From Hyphomicrobiales bacterium (GTDB taxonomy: Bacteria; Pseudomonadota; Alphaproteobacteria; Rhizobiales; Beijerinckiaceae), in the NCBI GenBank assembly GCA_019237205.1, contig JAFAHO010000146.1, positions 1-47,937 of the forward strand: a stretch of DNA of 47,937 bases, read 5' to 3'. How positions within the stretch are numbered: the first letter of the stretch is position 1; each line of letters opens with the position of its first letter. The translations under genes were made by a program, and so were the position numbers. Positions 8,385 through 18,486 of the stretch are shown one piece after another. The notes under the pieces were generated by a model, which saw nothing but the letters and a program-made list of their open reading frames with translations, did no database searches and was not told the DNA's origin.

Positions 8385-10388
8385 ATGTTGGGCAAACTGA
8401 CCTGGGCAGATATTCCGCTCGATCAACCGATCCCGCTGATCGCCGGCGTCGGCGCGTTTTCGATCGTCGGCCTCGTCGTGATCTACGTCCTGCTGAAAGG
8501 CTGGGGGCCATATCTATGGCGCGAGTGGATCACCAGCGTCGACCACAAGCACATCGGCGTCATGTACGTGTTCCTCGCGGCGGTGATGCTTTTGCGCGGC
8601 TTTGTCGACGCCATCATGATGCGTTCGCAGCAGGCGCTGGCTTTTCAGGCGCCGGGCTATTTGCCGCCGGACCACTACGACCAAATCTTCGCGGCGCATG
8701 GCACGCTGATGATCTTCTTCGTCGCGATGGCCTTCGTGATCGGGCTCATCAACATCGTCGTGCCCTTGCAGCTAGGCGTGCGGGACGTCGCCTTCCCGAC
8801 GCTCAATTCAGTGAGCTTCTGGCTCACCGCAACGGGTGCGCTCTTAATCAACATTTCGCTGGTGGTCGGCGAGTTCTCCCATGTCGGCTGGCTGCCCTTT
8901 CCGCCGCTCTCCGAACTCAGATATTCGCCCGGCGTCGGCATGGACTACTATCTTTGGTCGCTGCAAATCTCCGGCGTCGGCACATTGCTGACTGGCGTCA
9001 ATTTCGTCACCACGATCCTCAAGCTGCACGCCCCCGGCATGACCTATATGCGCATGCCGGTGTTCTGCTGGACCGCGTTCGCGTCGATGTTGCTGATCGT
9101 CGCGGCCTTCCCCGTCCTGACGGCGACGCTCGCCATGTTGCTGCTCGATCGCTACCTCGGCTTTCATTTCTTCACCAACGAGGCCGGCGGCAACGTGATG
9201 ATGTTCAACAACCTCATCTGGATCTGGGGCCATCCTGAGGTCTACATCCTCGTTCTGCCAGCCTTCGGCGTCTTCTCCGAAGTATTCTCGACCTACTCCG
9301 GCAAGCCGCTGTTCGGCTACCGTTCGATGGTGGCCGCCACCATGGTGATTTGCATCCTGTCGTTCACGGTCTGGCTGCATCATTTCTTCACCATGGGGGC
9401 GGGCGCCGACGTCAACGCTGTCTTCGGCATCCTGTCGATGATCATCGCGGTCCCGACGGGAGTGAAAGTCTTCAACTGGATGTTCACCATGTATGGCGGG
9501 CGCGTGCGCTACGCGTCGCCAATGTACTGGGGGATCGGCTTCATCGTCACGATCATCATCGCCGGGATGACGGGCGTGCTGCTGGCGGTGCCGCCGGCTG
9601 ATTTCCTGCTGCACAACAGCCTGTTTCTGGTCGCCCATTTCCACAACGTCATCATCGGCGCAATCCTGTTCGGGATGTTCGCCGGCTATACCTATTGGTT
9701 CCCCAAAGCCTTCGGCTTCCGCCTCGACGAGCGCCTTGGCAAGGCGGCGTTCTGGTGCTGGTTTGTCGGCTTCTACCTCGCCTTCATGCCGCTCTACGTG
9801 GTGGGTCTTATGGGCATGACGCGTCGCATGCAGCACTACGACAATCCGGCGTGGTATCCCTGGCTATTGGTCGCCGCCGCCGGCGCCGCGGTCATCCTGG
9901 TCGGCATTGGGTTCCAGATCGCGCAGCTCGTCGTCAGCATCCGCAATCGCGAGGAGCTGCGCGACACGACCGGCGATCCGTGGGACGGCCGGGCGCTTGA
10001 ATGGTCGACGTCGTCGCCGCCCCCACCCTTCAACTTTGCCGTGTTGCCCCATGTCGAGGGGACAGACGCCTATTGGTTGATGAAGCAGCGCGCGCGGGAG
10101 CGAGGCGCGCCGGAGCCGGAACCCGCCTATCAGGACATCGAGCTGCCGCGCAACAGCGCGACCGGCTTCGTCTGCGCCTTCTTCGCCGCAATTCTCGGCT
10201 TCTCCCTCATTTGGCAAATCTGGTGGCTCGCGGCTCTCGCCTTCGTCGGCGCCTTCGCCACCTTCGTGGTCTTCGCCTGGCGCGACCGCACCGAGTATCG
10301 CATTCCCGCTGCGGAGGTGGCGCGCATCGACCGCGAGAACCGCGCCGCCCGCCGCCTGGCGCTCGCCCAGATGGAGCCTGCCGAATGA
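8385..10388 (+). CDS. cyoB: cytochrome bo3 ubiquinol oxidase subunit I
   Basis: The 667-residue catalytic subunit, which reduces O2 to water and pumps protons. All metal ligands are visible: the low-spin haem histidine in [10 protein letters not shown], the CuB and cross-linked Tyr region in [17 protein letters not shown], the two CuB histidines in WLHHFFTMG, and the haem histidines in [10 protein letters not shown]. The residues that form the quinol site in E. coli CyoB are also kept, in [13 protein letters not shown] and [11 protein letters not shown], supporting a quinol rather than cytochrome c donor. About 14-15 membrane segments are present. It starts one base after the cyoA stop and overlaps cyoC by four bases (ATGA). 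Confidence 0.96.
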   Translation: MLGKLTWADIPLDQPIPLIAGVGAFSIVGLVVIYVLLKGWGPYLWREWITSVDHKHIGVMYVFLAAVMLLRGFVDAIMMRSQQALAFQAPGYLPPDHYDQIFAAHGTLMIFFVAMAFVIGLINIVVPLQLGVRDVAFPTLNSVSFWLTATGALLINISLVVGEFSHVGWLPFPPLSELRYSPGVGMDYYLWSLQISGVGTLLTGVNFVTTILKLHAPGMTYMRMPVFCWTAFASMLLIVAAFPVLTATLAMLLLDRYLGFHFFTNEAGGNVMMFNNLIWIWGHPEVYILVLPAFGVFSEVFSTYSGKPLFGYRSMVAATMVICILSFTVWLHHFFTMGAGADVNAVFGILSMIIAVPTGVKVFNWMFTMYGGRVRYASPMYWGIGFIVTIIIAGMTGVLLAVPPADFLLHNSLFLVAHFHNVIIGAILFGMFAGYTYWFPKAFGFRLDERLGKAAFWCWFVGFYLAFMPLYVVGLMGMTRRMQHYDNPAWYPWLLVAAAGAAVILVGIGFQIAQLVVSIRNREELRDTTGDPWDGRALEWSTSSPPPPFNFAVLPHVEGTDAYWLMKQRARERGAPEPEPAYQDIELPRNSATGFVCAFFAAILGFSLIWQIWWLAALAFVGAFATFVVFAWRDRTEYRIPAAEVARIDRENRAARRLALAQMEPAE

Positions 10389-11032
10389 GCATCGCCGCGC
10401 GAACGACAGCCGTCGGCCTCGGCGGCGAGGGAGCGGCGCCGTCGGTCCCGCATGAGCTCTCCGAACTTGCTCAGAAGCGCGTCATCGTTGGCTACGGCTT
10501 CTGGATCTTCCTCCTTAGCGACATCGTGATGTTCTCGACCTTCTTCGCCGCCTACGCCGTCTTGGTGAACGAGACGGCCGGCGGTCCGAGCGGCAGGGAC
10601 CTGTTCCATCTCGACGTCGTCGCGTTCGAGACCGCCTTCCTCCTGCTCTCGAGCTTCGCCTGCGGCGTGGCCAGCATCGGCGCGCGCGCCCATCGCGACA
10701 CTATGTACTATGGCGCGATGGCGGTGACCGCCCTGCTCGGGGCGGGCTTCCTGTTCCTGGAAGTGCACGAGTTCGTCGGCATGATCGGCATTGGCGCGGG
10801 TCCGCAGCGCAGCGCTTTCCTGTCAGCGTTCTTCACCCTCGTCGGCTGCCACGGCCTGCACGTGACCCTCGGGCTCATGTGGCTTCTGACGATGATGGCG
10901 CAGGTGTTCGCCAAGGGCTACCGCCCCGACATCCTGCGGCGCGTTTTGTGCTTCGCCCTCTTCTGGCACACGCTCGACATCATCTGGGTGGCGATCTTCA
11001 CCGTGGTCTATCTCTTGGGAGTGGTCGTATGA
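10385..11032 (+). CDS. cyoC: cytochrome bo3 ubiquinol oxidase subunit III
   Basis: A 215-residue membrane protein with five hydrophobic segments, matching CyoC in length. The segment [23 protein letters not shown], the acidic membrane residue in FLFLEVHEF and the final [24 protein letters not shown] are family features. Subunit III stabilises the oxidase and supports proton uptake. The start overlaps the cyoB stop by ATGA, and its own stop overlaps the cyoD start by ATGA, implying translational coupling through the operon. Confidence 0.95.
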   Translation: MSIAARTTAVGLGGEGAAPSVPHELSELAQKRVIVGYGFWIFLLSDIVMFSTFFAAYAVLVNETAGGPSGRDLFHLDVVAFETAFLLLSSFACGVASIGARAHRDTMYYGAMAVTALLGAGFLFLEVHEFVGMIGIGAGPQRSAFLSAFFTLVGCHGLHVTLGLMWLLTMMAQVFAKGYRPDILRRVLCFALFWHTLDIIWVAIFTVVYLLGVVV

Positions 11033-11424
11033 GCGACACCGACGCGAGGCTGCATCTCCACCACGCCTCAGACCATGCGCCCGGCGACGAGCCGGTGAGC
11101 GGCCACGAGATCGCGGAGGGTCTGCTCGGCTATATCGTCGGGCTTTTTCTTGCGGCTCTTATTACCGCCGTTGCGTTCTTCCTTGTGGGCACATCGCTCG
11201 TCTGGCAGCCCAGCATTCCGGTTGCGTTGTTGGTGTTGGCGGTGGCGCAAATGGGCGTCCACCTGGTCTTCTTCCTGCACATCACCACCGGACCGGACAA
11301 CTACAACAACGTGCTGGCGCTCGCCTTCGGCGTGCTGATCGTCGGGCTGATCATCGTCGGCTCGATGTGGATCATGACCAATATGAACCACAACATGATG
11401 CCGATGAACATGATGCACATGTAG
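11029..11424 (+). CDS. cyoD: cytochrome bo3 ubiquinol oxidase subunit IV
   Basis: A 131-residue small subunit with three membrane segments and the family stretch VAQMGVHLVFFLHI. CyoD assists assembly of the CuB site in subunit I. The N-terminus is His-rich (HLHHASDH). The last 16 residues contain eight Met and two His; E. coli CyoD also ends in a short Met/His tail, but this one is longer and could hold copper. It is the last gene of the operon. No cyoE (haem O synthase) follows, so that enzyme must be encoded elsewhere. Confidence 0.93.
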   Translation: MSDTDARLHLHHASDHAPGDEPVSGHEIAEGLLGYIVGLFLAALITAVAFFLVGTSLVWQPSIPVALLVLAVAQMGVHLVFFLHITTGPDNYNNVLALAFGVLIVGLIIVGSMWIMTNMNHNMMPMNMMHM

Positions 11425-12032
11425 ATGGCATAGTCGACGCTCCTCGTTCGACGGCGCGGAGCGGGTGAAGCTGCGGTGGATCGGCTAGGGTGCAATATCT
11501 AACACTTGATACCCGAGCCCAAATGTCGCGAAAGGCGGATAGCGGGCGTACAGGAGTCGCGCCGGGATGGACCGGAGTCGGCCGCCAAGCTGTCATTCAA
11601 TTTCGAGCGCGGAGTACGCCTCATCGCCCGAGGCATCAGCCCGGCCGAAGTCCCGCAGCTCAACGTCTCCCATCATCCCGAGCGACGCGGCCGCTCATAG
11701 CGGAAGCGCAGCAGCCGGCGCGACCCACACGATCGCCACTCTCGCAACCCAAGGCCAATGGATCCCGCCTTTCGGAAGCGGCAATCGACAACCACGCGAC
11801 GGGACACTTGTCTTTCTCCCGTTTTCTGCACGGCGCCATCTGGAGGCCGCTGATTCATCGCCTGAGGGCGAACCAGCATGAGGTGTTCGCACTAACGCGA
11901 TCGCCCGATTCCGTACCGTTGAAGGAAATTGGCGCGGAGCCGGTCATCGCCACGCACTGGATGCCGCCGCGCGGTGAGGGCTGCCACCTAACCGCCGATC
12001 GCCGAGCCCAATCATTTGACGACGTCTCACGC
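11425..12032. other. gene-poor region after cyoD with one decayed gene fragment
   Basis: About 600 bases between cyoD and the convergent hydrolase gene. Apart from the epimerase remnant at 11832-11951 no coding feature is supported. A long frame covering the whole region is compositionally random outside that segment. Confidence 0.5.
11832..11951 (+). pseudogene. N-terminal remnant of an NAD(P)-binding epimerase / NmrA-type reductase
   Basis: Forty codons read GAIWRPLIHRLRANQHEVFA, continuing LTRSP, then LKEIGAEPVIA. This matches the first Rossmann beta-alpha-beta unit of atypical short-chain dehydrogenases, usually G-x-x-G-x-x-G-R-P-L followed by HEVVALTRSP and ALGAEPVVAD. The first part of the glycine motif (VTGATG) is replaced by unrelated residues, the third glycine is Trp, and nothing downstream continues the fold. 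No start codon or ribosome-binding site fits. It is read as a relic of a gene of about 290-320 codons. Confidence 0.55.
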
Positions 12033-12851
12033 TCAGTGGGCAACGGTATTTGCCGCATCTTCGATCGCAGCTACCGTCACTTCGGGATGCGCGATCATGC
12101 TCGGATGATCGCCGCCCGGAACGTGGTAGACTTTCGACTTCGCACGCGTGGCGAATTTATTCAGAATGTCGGGCGGTATGACTTTGTCGGCGTCCCCTAT
12201 GACGTACCACGAAGGGATCGTCTTCCAACCGATTGCAGCCGGCGCTTTATCGGTCAGGCAGCGTGCGGCGAAAGGTCGCTGCGTCGCGGCCAAGCGCGCC
12301 GCAACCTCCGGAGATTCCGCAGACGCAAAGATCGCCCCAAAATACTTCGCATTCACGTATAGATCTGCGTCGCCGCCGGTTGGCGTCGCGAACGGCACGG
12401 CAATCGTGAAGTCCGCCGGAGGTGGAGGTGCGCTTGCGAGCTCTTCTTGGACTGATTCACCCGCTTCGGGAGCGAAGGCGTCCACGTAAACCAATGCCTT
12501 CACGTTCGGCGCATTCGCAGACGCGACGCTGATGACGGAGCCCCCGTAGGAGTGACCGACGAGAACCACCGGACCAGAAACGGTTTTGAGGTACGTTGAG
12601 ATGACGGCGGCGTCCGCGTCAAGGCCGCGAAGCGTGTTCGGCAGCGCTCGAACGTCGTAGCCGTCCTTGAGCAGAAGGTCGACGACTCCGTTCCAGCTCG
12701 AAGAGTCGGCCCACGCACCATGGACAAGCAAAATCGTCGGCTTCATCGTTTGCGCCTCCGTGCTCTGGGTGGACATCAAAACTATTTGCGACGCGAGGCC
12801 GAGTGCACATGCGAAGGCGGGCAATCGCAACTGGAATTCAGTGATGAGCAT
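12033..12851 (-). CDS. secreted alpha/beta-hydrolase
   Basis: A 272-residue alpha/beta-hydrolase with an N-terminal signal sequence of about 33 residues that probably ends near STEAQ. The oxyanion motif is LLVHGAWADSSSW, the nucleophile elbow is GHSYGG (Ser101), the acid is probably Asp220 or Asp222 in VIGDADKVIP, and the base is His249 in PGGDHPSM. The wording (HGAWADSSSW, SYGGSVIS) fits the group of small esterase-like hydrolases often annotated only as alpha/beta-hydrolase. An AGGGGAG ribosome-binding site precedes the ATG. Its substrate is unknown. It has no operon partner. Confidence 0.82.
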   Translation of the reverse strand: MLITEFQLRLPAFACALGLASQIVLMSTQSTEAQTMKPTILLVHGAWADSSSWNGVVDLLLKDGYDVRALPNTLRGLDADAAVISTYLKTVSGPVVLVGHSYGGSVISVASANAPNVKALVYVDAFAPEAGESVQEELASAPPPPADFTIAVPFATPTGGDADLYVNAKYFGAIFASAESPEVAARLAATQRPFAARCLTDKAPAAIGWKTIPSWYVIGDADKVIPPDILNKFATRAKSKVYHVPGGDHPSMIAHPEVTVAAIEDAANTVAH

Positions 12852-13174
12852 CAGTCGCTCCCCTTCAGTGCGCTGTAATCGTTGCCGCTGCGCGATCCAA
12901 AGCTACGAGAACTTTGTTCTGCTCAATGCTACCTCCTCAGTGCTGCGAACGTTACCGGCGCACCATGCGCGTTTCAGCGCTCAACATTCACAGCGCGAGG
13001 GTAGTCGTGCGAACCATAGCACGCTGCCGTTTGGCCGTTAAGATGGCGCATCGACAGATGGCGCATGACGATCTCGTTTGCCTGCCATGACCGTGGGGAA
13101 GGCCCTGCCTGATGTTTGCCGCGGCTTATGGCGCGAGCTTCCCTCCGCCTTCGCATAGCGGCTGTTCAGAGGAC
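12852..13174. other. intergenic region between ribE and the hydrolase gene
   Basis: About 320 bases with no gene or recognisable RNA. It should contain the hydrolase promoter. Confidence 0.4.
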
Positions 13175-13190
13175 CCGGGGGCATGCCCGG
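13175..13190 (-). terminator. short hairpin just after ribE
   Basis: CCGGG (13175-13179) and CCCGG (13186-13190) flank a 6-base loop, beginning 7 bases past the ribE stop on the minus strand. The stem is short and lacks a T-tract, so this is only a weak terminator candidate for the glyA-nrdR-ribD-ribE operon. Confidence 0.3.
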
Positions 13191-13196
13191 CTGAAT

Positions 13197-13811
13197 TCAG
13201 GCGTCGCCGCGCCCGGCTTCGATCAGCCGCGCCGCATAACGCGCCATCTGATCGACCTCGATGTTGACGCGGTCGCCTGATCTTCTTTCGCCCCAAGTGG
13301 TCACCGCCAAGGTGTGCGGGATCAGCAAAACCTCGAACGCATCGCCGTCGACCGCGTTGACGGTCAAGGACGCGCCGTCGAGCGCGACTGAGCCCTTAAC
13401 GGCGATGAACCTCGCGCAATCCTTCAGCGCGCGGAACCGGAAATGCGCCATGCCGTTGAAGTCGCGCCGCGACAGAATTTCGGCGACCCCGTCGACGTGA
13501 CCGCTAACCATATGGCCGCCGAGCTCGTCGCCGACGCGTAAGCTTCGCTCCAGATTGACGCGGTCGCCTTCGCGCCAGGCGCCGAGCGTGGTGACCGCGA
13601 GCGTCTCCGCCCCAACGTCGAAGGCGATGCGGGCGCCCGGGTTCCGGGCTTCGACGCCGACTACGGTCAGGCAGACCCCCGCGTTGGCGATCGAGGCGCC
13701 GATCGCGATCGACGACGGGTCGAAAGCGCTCGCCACCGCCAGCCGATAGCGCTCACCTAGCCGTTTCATTTCAATAATTTCGCCGACGTCGCTGACAATT
13801 CCGGTGAACAT
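13197..13811 (-). CDS. ribE: riboflavin synthase, alpha chain
   Basis: A 204-residue protein beginning MFTGIVSDVGEI, the near-invariant N-terminus of riboflavin synthase, which dismutates two 6,7-dimethyl-8-ribityllumazine molecules into riboflavin. The two homologous lumazine-binding repeats are visible: GVCLTVVGVE...GDRVNLERSLRVGDELGGHMVSGHVDG in the first half, and GASLTVNAVDGDAFEVLLIPHTLAVTTW in the second. Length is normal. It lies 113 bases after ribD; that gap holds an inverted repeat. No FMN riboswitch was recognised. Confidence 0.96.
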   Translation of the reverse strand: MFTGIVSDVGEIIEMKRLGERYRLAVASAFDPSSIAIGASIANAGVCLTVVGVEARNPGARIAFDVGAETLAVTTLGAWREGDRVNLERSLRVGDELGGHMVSGHVDGVAEILSRRDFNGMAHFRFRALKDCARFIAVKGSVALDGASLTVNAVDGDAFEVLLIPHTLAVTTWGERRSGDRVNIEVDQMARYAARLIEAGRGDA

Positions 13812-13830
13812 CCAAAAGCCTTATTTTCTG

Positions 13831-13891
13831 ACTTCGTGGTCCTTCATGTGCTTCGTGGTAAGAGAAGTCACCACGAAGGACACCAAGGCGC
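13831..13891. repeat. inverted CTTCGTGGT-type intergenic repeat
   Basis: CTTCGTGGT (13851-13859) and ACCACGAAG (13870-13878) form a 9-base perfect stem around a 10-base loop. The similarity extends outwards over about 21 bases with 16 matches, and CTTCGTGGT also occurs at 13832-13840. Repeats built on CTTCGTG/CACGAAG words are a known scattered intergenic type in many genomes. It fills the gap between ribD and ribE and could fold in the transcript. Confidence 0.6.
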
Positions 13892-13924
13892 GCGGAGGCC
13901 GCGTTTCCCGCCGTATCCGGTGAC

Positions 13925-15043
13925 CTACGTCCGGCTCTCCCAATACCGCATCGAGTCGGCGCCGTAGATTGCGCTTTCAACGAGGCGATAGCGCTCCGGG
14001 TCCATCAGGCCCGCGCGGGCCTCGTCGCTCAGCGAAGGAAGTCCAGGACGCCCCAGCGGCTTTTCCGCCGTGATGAGAACGACATCGTCCGCGAGCCCCA
14101 GTTCGATAAGCCGCGCCGCCACCCGCGGGCCGCCTTCGCTGAAGACCCGGGTCACGCCTCGCGCCGAGAGCGCCCGCAGCGCCTCCGTGAGATCGACGTG
14201 GCCCTCGGGGCAGAGGGCCACGCGTTCGACGACAACGCCGCAATCGGCGAGACGCGTTGCCGCGTCCTTCGGCGCATCCGGCCCGCTGATCGCGAGCGTG
14301 GGCAAATCCCGGGCGCTTCTGGCCAGCCGCGACCCGGTCGGCAGGCGCAGTCGGGTGTCGAGCACGACGCGCCAGGGTTTCCGGTCGAGCCCGGGCAGTC
14401 GGACGGTCAGCGCGGGGTCGTCGGCGAGCGCCGTCTCGATGCCGATCATGACCGCCTCGTGGGTCGCGCGCATGATCTGCACGCGCAAATTCGCGATCTG
14501 TCCGGTGATCCGCAATCGCGGATCGTGCGGTCCGCCCGAGGCATAGCCGTCCGCAGTTTCAGCCAGTTTCAGCGTGACGCATGGCCGCCCGGCCGTGACT
14601 CTCATGATATGGCCGCGATGATCGCGCCGCGCCTGCGTGGAACCCGGCCCGACGGTCACCATGATCCCTGCGGCCTTGAGCCGGGCATGGCCCTGCCCCG
14701 CCACGCGCGGGTTCGGGTCGTCCATTGGCGAGACCACGCGCGCGATTCCCGCCTCGACAATCGCGTCCGCGCAGGGCGGCGTCCCTCCGAAATGCGAGCA
14801 GGGCTCGAGCGTCACGTAGAGCGTCGCGCCCCGCGCCGATTCGCCGGCCTCCGCGATCGCGATCCGCTCTGCATGCGGCCGTCCGCCCGGCGCCGTCACG
14901 CCTCGGCCGACGACCGTCCCGTCCTTGATGAGAATGGCGCCGACGGCGGGATTGGGCGCGGCCAGGCCAAGCGACCGCTCCCCCAGGTTGAGGGCAGCGT
15001 CCATCCAGCGTCGATCTTCGTCCTGGCCTTCCGGCGCGGTCAT
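13925..15043 (-). CDS. ribD: bifunctional diaminohydroxyphosphoribosylaminopyrimidine deaminase / reductase
   Basis: A 372-residue two-domain enzyme for the second and third steps of riboflavin synthesis. The N-terminal deaminase domain has the zinc motifs PHAERIA and [11 protein letters not shown], with the family start [24 protein letters not shown]. The C-terminal reductase domain begins near residue 150 ([15 protein letters not shown]) and contains [14 protein letters not shown]. The start overlaps the end of nrdR by four bases, so the two are probably translationally coupled. Confidence 0.96.
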   Translation of the reverse strand: MTAPEGQDEDRRWMDAALNLGERSLGLAAPNPAVGAILIKDGTVVGRGVTAPGGRPHAERIAIAEAGESARGATLYVTLEPCSHFGGTPPCADAIVEAGIARVVSPMDDPNPRVAGQGHARLKAAGIMVTVGPGSTQARRDHRGHIMRVTAGRPCVTLKLAETADGYASGGPHDPRLRITGQIANLRVQIMRATHEAVMIGIETALADDPALTVRLPGLDRKPWRVVLDTRLRLPTGSRLARSARDLPTLAISGPDAPKDAATRLADCGVVVERVALCPEGHVDLTEALRALSARGVTRVFSEGGPRVAARLIELGLADDVVLITAEKPLGRPGLPSLSDEARAGLMDPERYRLVESAIYGADSMRYWESRT

Positions 15044-15540
15044 TGCGCGGACGTTTCCTTGGGCTGCCGAGTTCCCTGCGCCGGCTCAGGTTCTCCCTCG
15101 AGTTCGTCGACGATGGTGTTGAAATCGCGCGCCTCGCGGAAGTTGCGATAGACCGAGGCGAATCGGACATAGGCCACATCGTCGAGCGCCTTTAAGCCCT
15201 CCATCACCAGCTCGCCGATGCGCTCCGTCGGGATGTCGCCGTCGCTCTGGCTCTCGAGCTGGCGCACGATACCGTTGATCATCCGATCGACCCGTTCGGG
15301 AGCGACGGAACGCTTTCTCAGCGCAACCTGCACCGAGCGCACGAGCTTGTCGCGATCGAAGGGGACCCGGCGGCCGCTCTTCTTGACGACCTGCAATTCG
15401 CGCAATTGCACCCGCTCGAAGGTGGTGAAGCGACCGCCGCAATCGGGGCAAACGCGCCGCCGCCGAATCGAGGAGGCGTCTTCAGTCGGTCGGGAATCCT
15501 TCACTTGCGTGTCGAGGCCGCCGCAATAAGGGCACCGCAT
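15040..15540 (-). CDS. nrdR: transcriptional repressor NrdR
   Basis: A 166-residue regulator of ribonucleotide reductase genes. The N-terminal zinc ribbon has Cys3, Cys6, Cys31 and Cys34 ([17 protein letters not shown]), followed by the ATP-cone domain with [16 protein letters not shown] and [13 protein letters not shown]. The protein is slightly longer than the usual 150-155 residues because of an acidic, Pro-rich tail. It sits between glyA (32 bases upstream) and ribD (overlapping), a common alphaproteobacterial arrangement. No NrdR boxes were recognised in this window, so its targets lie elsewhere. Confidence 0.96.
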   Translation of the reverse strand: MRCPYCGGLDTQVKDSRPTEDASSIRRRRVCPDCGGRFTTFERVQLRELQVVKKSGRRVPFDRDKLVRSVQVALRKRSVAPERVDRMINGIVRQLESQSDGDIPTERIGELVMEGLKALDDVAYVRFASVYRNFREARDFNTIVDELEGEPEPAQGTRQPKETSAQ

Positions 15541-15572
15541 CGCAAGCCGTCCCTTTCAGGCCCTCCGATCCC

Positions 15573-16871
15573 CTAGTAGATCGGAAACCGGCGGGTGAGT
15601 TCCGCGACGTCTGCCCGCACTTTCGCCTCGACCGCGACATTCCCCGATTCGCCGTTCGCCGCCAAGCCGTCGAGGGTTTCGACGATCAGTTCCCCGACCC
15701 TGGCGAATTCCGCGCACCCGAAGCCGCGCGAAGTCGCGGCCGGCGAGCCGAGGCGGATCCCTGAGGTCACCATCGGCTTTTGCGTATCGAACGGGATCCC
15801 GTTCTTGTTGCAGGTGATATGCGCCCGGCCGAGCGTCGTTTCCGCCGCTTTGCCGGTCAGACCCTTGGGGCTGAGGTCGACCAGCATCAGATGATTGTCG
15901 GTGCCGCCAGTCACGAGCTTGTAGCCGCCGGCCAGGATGGGCTCCGCCATCGCTTTGGCGTTGGCCACGACCGCATGCGCATAGTCCTTGAATTCCGGCG
16001 TCAGCGCCTCGTGGAACGCCACGGCCTTGGCGGCGATCACGTGCATCAGGGGGCCGCCCTGGAGGCCCGGGAAGATCGCCGAATTGATCTTCTTGGCGAG
16101 GTCCTCGTCGTTGGTGAGGATCATGCCGCCGCGCGGCCCCCGCAGGGTCTTGTGGGTGGTGGTCGTGACGACATGGGCGTGCGGGAACGGAGACGGGTGC
16201 GCTCCGCCCGCCACCAATCCGGCAAAATGGGCGATGTCGACCACGAAATAGGCGCCGACCGCGTCGCAGATCGCTCGGAAGCGTTGGAAGTCCCAGTGTC
16301 GCGCGTAGGCCGATCCGCCCGCGATGATGAGCTTGGGCTTATGCTCGCGCGCCAGCGCCTCGACCTGGTCCATGTCGATGCGATGGGTCGTACGGTCGAC
16401 TCCATACGACACAGGCTTGAACCACCGGCCAGACATGTTGACCGGCGAACCGTGGGTCAGATGTCCCCCGGCCGCGAGGTCGAGACCCATGAACGTGTCT
16501 CCCGGCTGCATCAGCGCCATGAACACGCCCTGGTTGGCCTGGCTGCCGGAATTCGGCTGAACATTGGCGTAGCGACAGTCGAACAGGATGCAGGCGCGCT
16601 CGATCGCAAGCGTCTCGGCGATATCCACGAACTGGCAGCCGCCGTAATAACGCCTGCCCGAATAGCCTTCGGCGTATTTGTTGGTCAGCACTGACCCTTG
16701 AGCCTCCAGCACGGCGCGGGAGACGATGTTTTCCGACGCAATGAGCTCGATCTCGTCGCGCTGGCGGCCCAGTTCCAGTTCGACCGCGCGGGCGATTTCC
16801 GGGTCAGCCGCAGCGAGCGGCGCGGAAAAAAATGAGTTGGAGCGGACCGGCGTCTGGGCGGTGACGTTCAT
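15573..16871 (-). CDS. glyA: serine hydroxymethyltransferase
   Basis: A 432-residue PLP enzyme interconverting serine and glycine with tetrahydrofolate, the main source of one-carbon units. The N-terminal [14 protein letters not shown], the [20 protein letters not shown] region, and PLP lysine K241 in [16 protein letters not shown] are all present, as is the C-terminal [17 protein letters not shown]. The start at 16871 is preceded by GGAAGG at a spacing of 9; an in-frame ATG at 16913 would add 14 unconserved residues. First gene of the glyA-nrdR-ribD-ribE run. Confidence 0.97.
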   Translation of the reverse strand: MNVTAQTPVRSNSFFSAPLAAADPEIARAVELELGRQRDEIELIASENIVSRAVLEAQGSVLTNKYAEGYSGRRYYGGCQFVDIAETLAIERACILFDCRYANVQPNSGSQANQGVFMALMQPGDTFMGLDLAAGGHLTHGSPVNMSGRWFKPVSYGVDRTTHRIDMDQVEALAREHKPKLIIAGGSAYARHWDFQRFRAICDAVGAYFVVDIAHFAGLVAGGAHPSPFPHAHVVTTTTHKTLRGPRGGMILTNDEDLAKKINSAIFPGLQGGPLMHVIAAKAVAFHEALTPEFKDYAHAVVANAKAMAEPILAGGYKLVTGGTDNHLMLVDLSPKGLTGKAAETTLGRAHITCNKNGIPFDTQKPMVTSGIRLGSPAATSRGFGCAEFARVGELIVETLDGLAANGESGNVAVEAKVRADVAELTRRFPIY

Positions 16872-16973
16872 GAGGCAGGCCTTCCGTAATGGCGCATCGT
16901 CAGCTGAGGACAACTGGACGGGGCCTTAGCACGCGCAGGGCGCCAGTAAAAGCTGGGGTTCGGCTGTCGGAGG

Positions 16974-18413
16974 CTAAACGTTGCGGCGTCCGACCGCCGC
17001 AGCAGGCTGCGGGCGCAGCCTCGCTGCAACGAAGGTCCGGCAACCGCCGATGTCCAACCCAAGAATCGCCGCCGTGACAATGCTCCCGCCTGTGAGAAGC
17101 GCGAGGGCGGCGGCGAGGATCGGCGGCTGAATGGCGTTCATGGGGCGGAGGGCGAGGCCCATGGCGGCGGTTGCGAGTGCGATCGGGAGGAGATCTCGGA
17201 ACGACGGATAGATCGGCCGAACGCGCAGGGCCAGCGTCGCAGCGACCGCCAATGCGATGACGAAGCTGATTGTGTACGCCCTCGCCAGGCCGTCGACGTC
17301 CGCCGCGAACAGGGGCAACCTCGTAAGGACGAGATTGGCAAGGAGCGCGGTCAAAGCCGCAACCGTCAGCGGCCAGGTCTTTCGCGCGAGCTGGAAGACG
17401 GGGTTGCACATCGAGTAGATGGCGCAGAGCGCGAAGAGGCCCGGCGCGAGCAAGAGGCTGAGGCGCGCGTAATCGCCCCGATAGGCGGCCGGCACCAGAA
17501 GCGCCTCGAATGTCGGCGCCATCACCATATAGCCGATGGCGAGCGGCGCGAGCACGGCGAAGCTCAAAACGATATTGAGGGCAATCTGCCGCTCGGCGGC
17601 GGGGCGCCCCTCTTCGGACTCGCGCTGAACCGCGTACTGGAACAAGAGCGTTTCTGGAACGAAGTTGATCGCAAAAAACAGGCGCATCCCGAGATCAGTC
17701 GCGAGAGACAGCTTGCCGGCCGCAGCCGCGCCGAACCGTTCGAACGCAAGCTGCCGATCGATAAAGGCGATCAGGAGATAGATGACGCCCGAGACAACGA
17801 TCGGCTTCGCGTAGACGATGAATCGGCCAATCGTTCGTCGATCGGCCAGCGTCAGGCCCGCGCCGGGGGTTCGCATCGCTGGTCCGAGCGCCACAACCGA
17901 AAGAAGCGTGGTTGCCGCGAGGGCAGCGGCCACAGGTCCGGCGGAGCGGGTCCCGGCGGCGATCCCGATCACCACCGTGAAGGTCAAAGACTGGCGGATC
18001 CCCGCAAGCGCCACATAGGCGCTTCCTTGCGCGCGCGCGCGCATCTGCGCGGCGGTGAAGTCGTTCCGGGCATAGGCGATCGCCATCAGCGGCGTCAGCC
18101 ACAAAAGGGAAGCGCCCATGCCAAAGTCGATCCCCAGCGCTCGAAGCGCTCCGACCGCGACGACCGCGGCGACAATCATCGCGACATAGCTCGCTTCGAG
18201 GCTCGCCGCCGTCGCCTCCCGGCGTTCGTCGGCGGCGGAAAACCGGATCGACGACAGGCGGAGCCAATCGAAAAACGCCATCGCCAAGATCGACGCGCCG
18301 AGCGCTACCGTTGCGTAACGGCCGAATTCCGCCGGGCCCAGGAGCGCGCTGATCGCGATGCCGAGCGCGAAATTCGCCGCGGCGTTCAGAAAGAAGACGG
18401 CGGCGTAAAGCAT
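16974..18413 (-). CDS. oligosaccharide flippase / polysaccharide biosynthesis membrane protein
   Basis: A 479-residue membrane protein with about 12-14 hydrophobic segments and the MOP-exporter pattern of Wzx-type flippases: an N-terminal LNAAANFALGIAISALLGPAEFGRYA that fits the usual LGPAEFGRYA signature, and charged loops between helices. Such proteins move lipid-linked sugar units across the inner membrane. No glycosyltransferase or polymerase gene is adjacent, so the polysaccharide served is unknown. The ribosome-binding site is weak and a slightly different start is possible. It runs towards glyA with 102 bases between the end of this gene and the glyA start. Confidence 0.75.
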   Translation of the reverse strand: MLYAAVFFLNAAANFALGIAISALLGPAEFGRYATVALGASILAMAFFDWLRLSSIRFSAADERREATAASLEASYVAMIVAAVVAVGALRALGIDFGMGASLLWLTPLMAIAYARNDFTAAQMRARAQGSAYVALAGIRQSLTFTVVIGIAAGTRSAGPVAAALAATTLLSVVALGPAMRTPGAGLTLADRRTIGRFIVYAKPIVVSGVIYLLIAFIDRQLAFERFGAAAAGKLSLATDLGMRLFFAINFVPETLLFQYAVQRESEEGRPAAERQIALNIVLSFAVLAPLAIGYMVMAPTFEALLVPAAYRGDYARLSLLLAPGLFALCAIYSMCNPVFQLARKTWPLTVAALTALLANLVLTRLPLFAADVDGLARAYTISFVIALAVAATLALRVRPIYPSFRDLLPIALATAAMGLALRPMNAIQPPILAAALALLTGGSIVTAAILGLDIGGCRTFVAARLRPQPAAAVGRRNV

Positions 18414-18486
18414 CGAACGCGCCCAGAACCAAGGGCTCCGATGCTACCGGCTCGGAGATTAAGGGCGCATTGATGCGCAAAAGGGA

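Noticed and set aside
8844-9836. 330-codon minus-strand frame opposite cyoB
   Set aside because: Rich in His, Asp, Glu and Arg with no fold signature; a mirror of the membrane-protein codons.
11409-11424. Met-rich CyoD tail as a new copper-binding domain
   Set aside because: CyoD of other bacteria also ends in a short Met/His tail, so this is an extreme form of a known feature.
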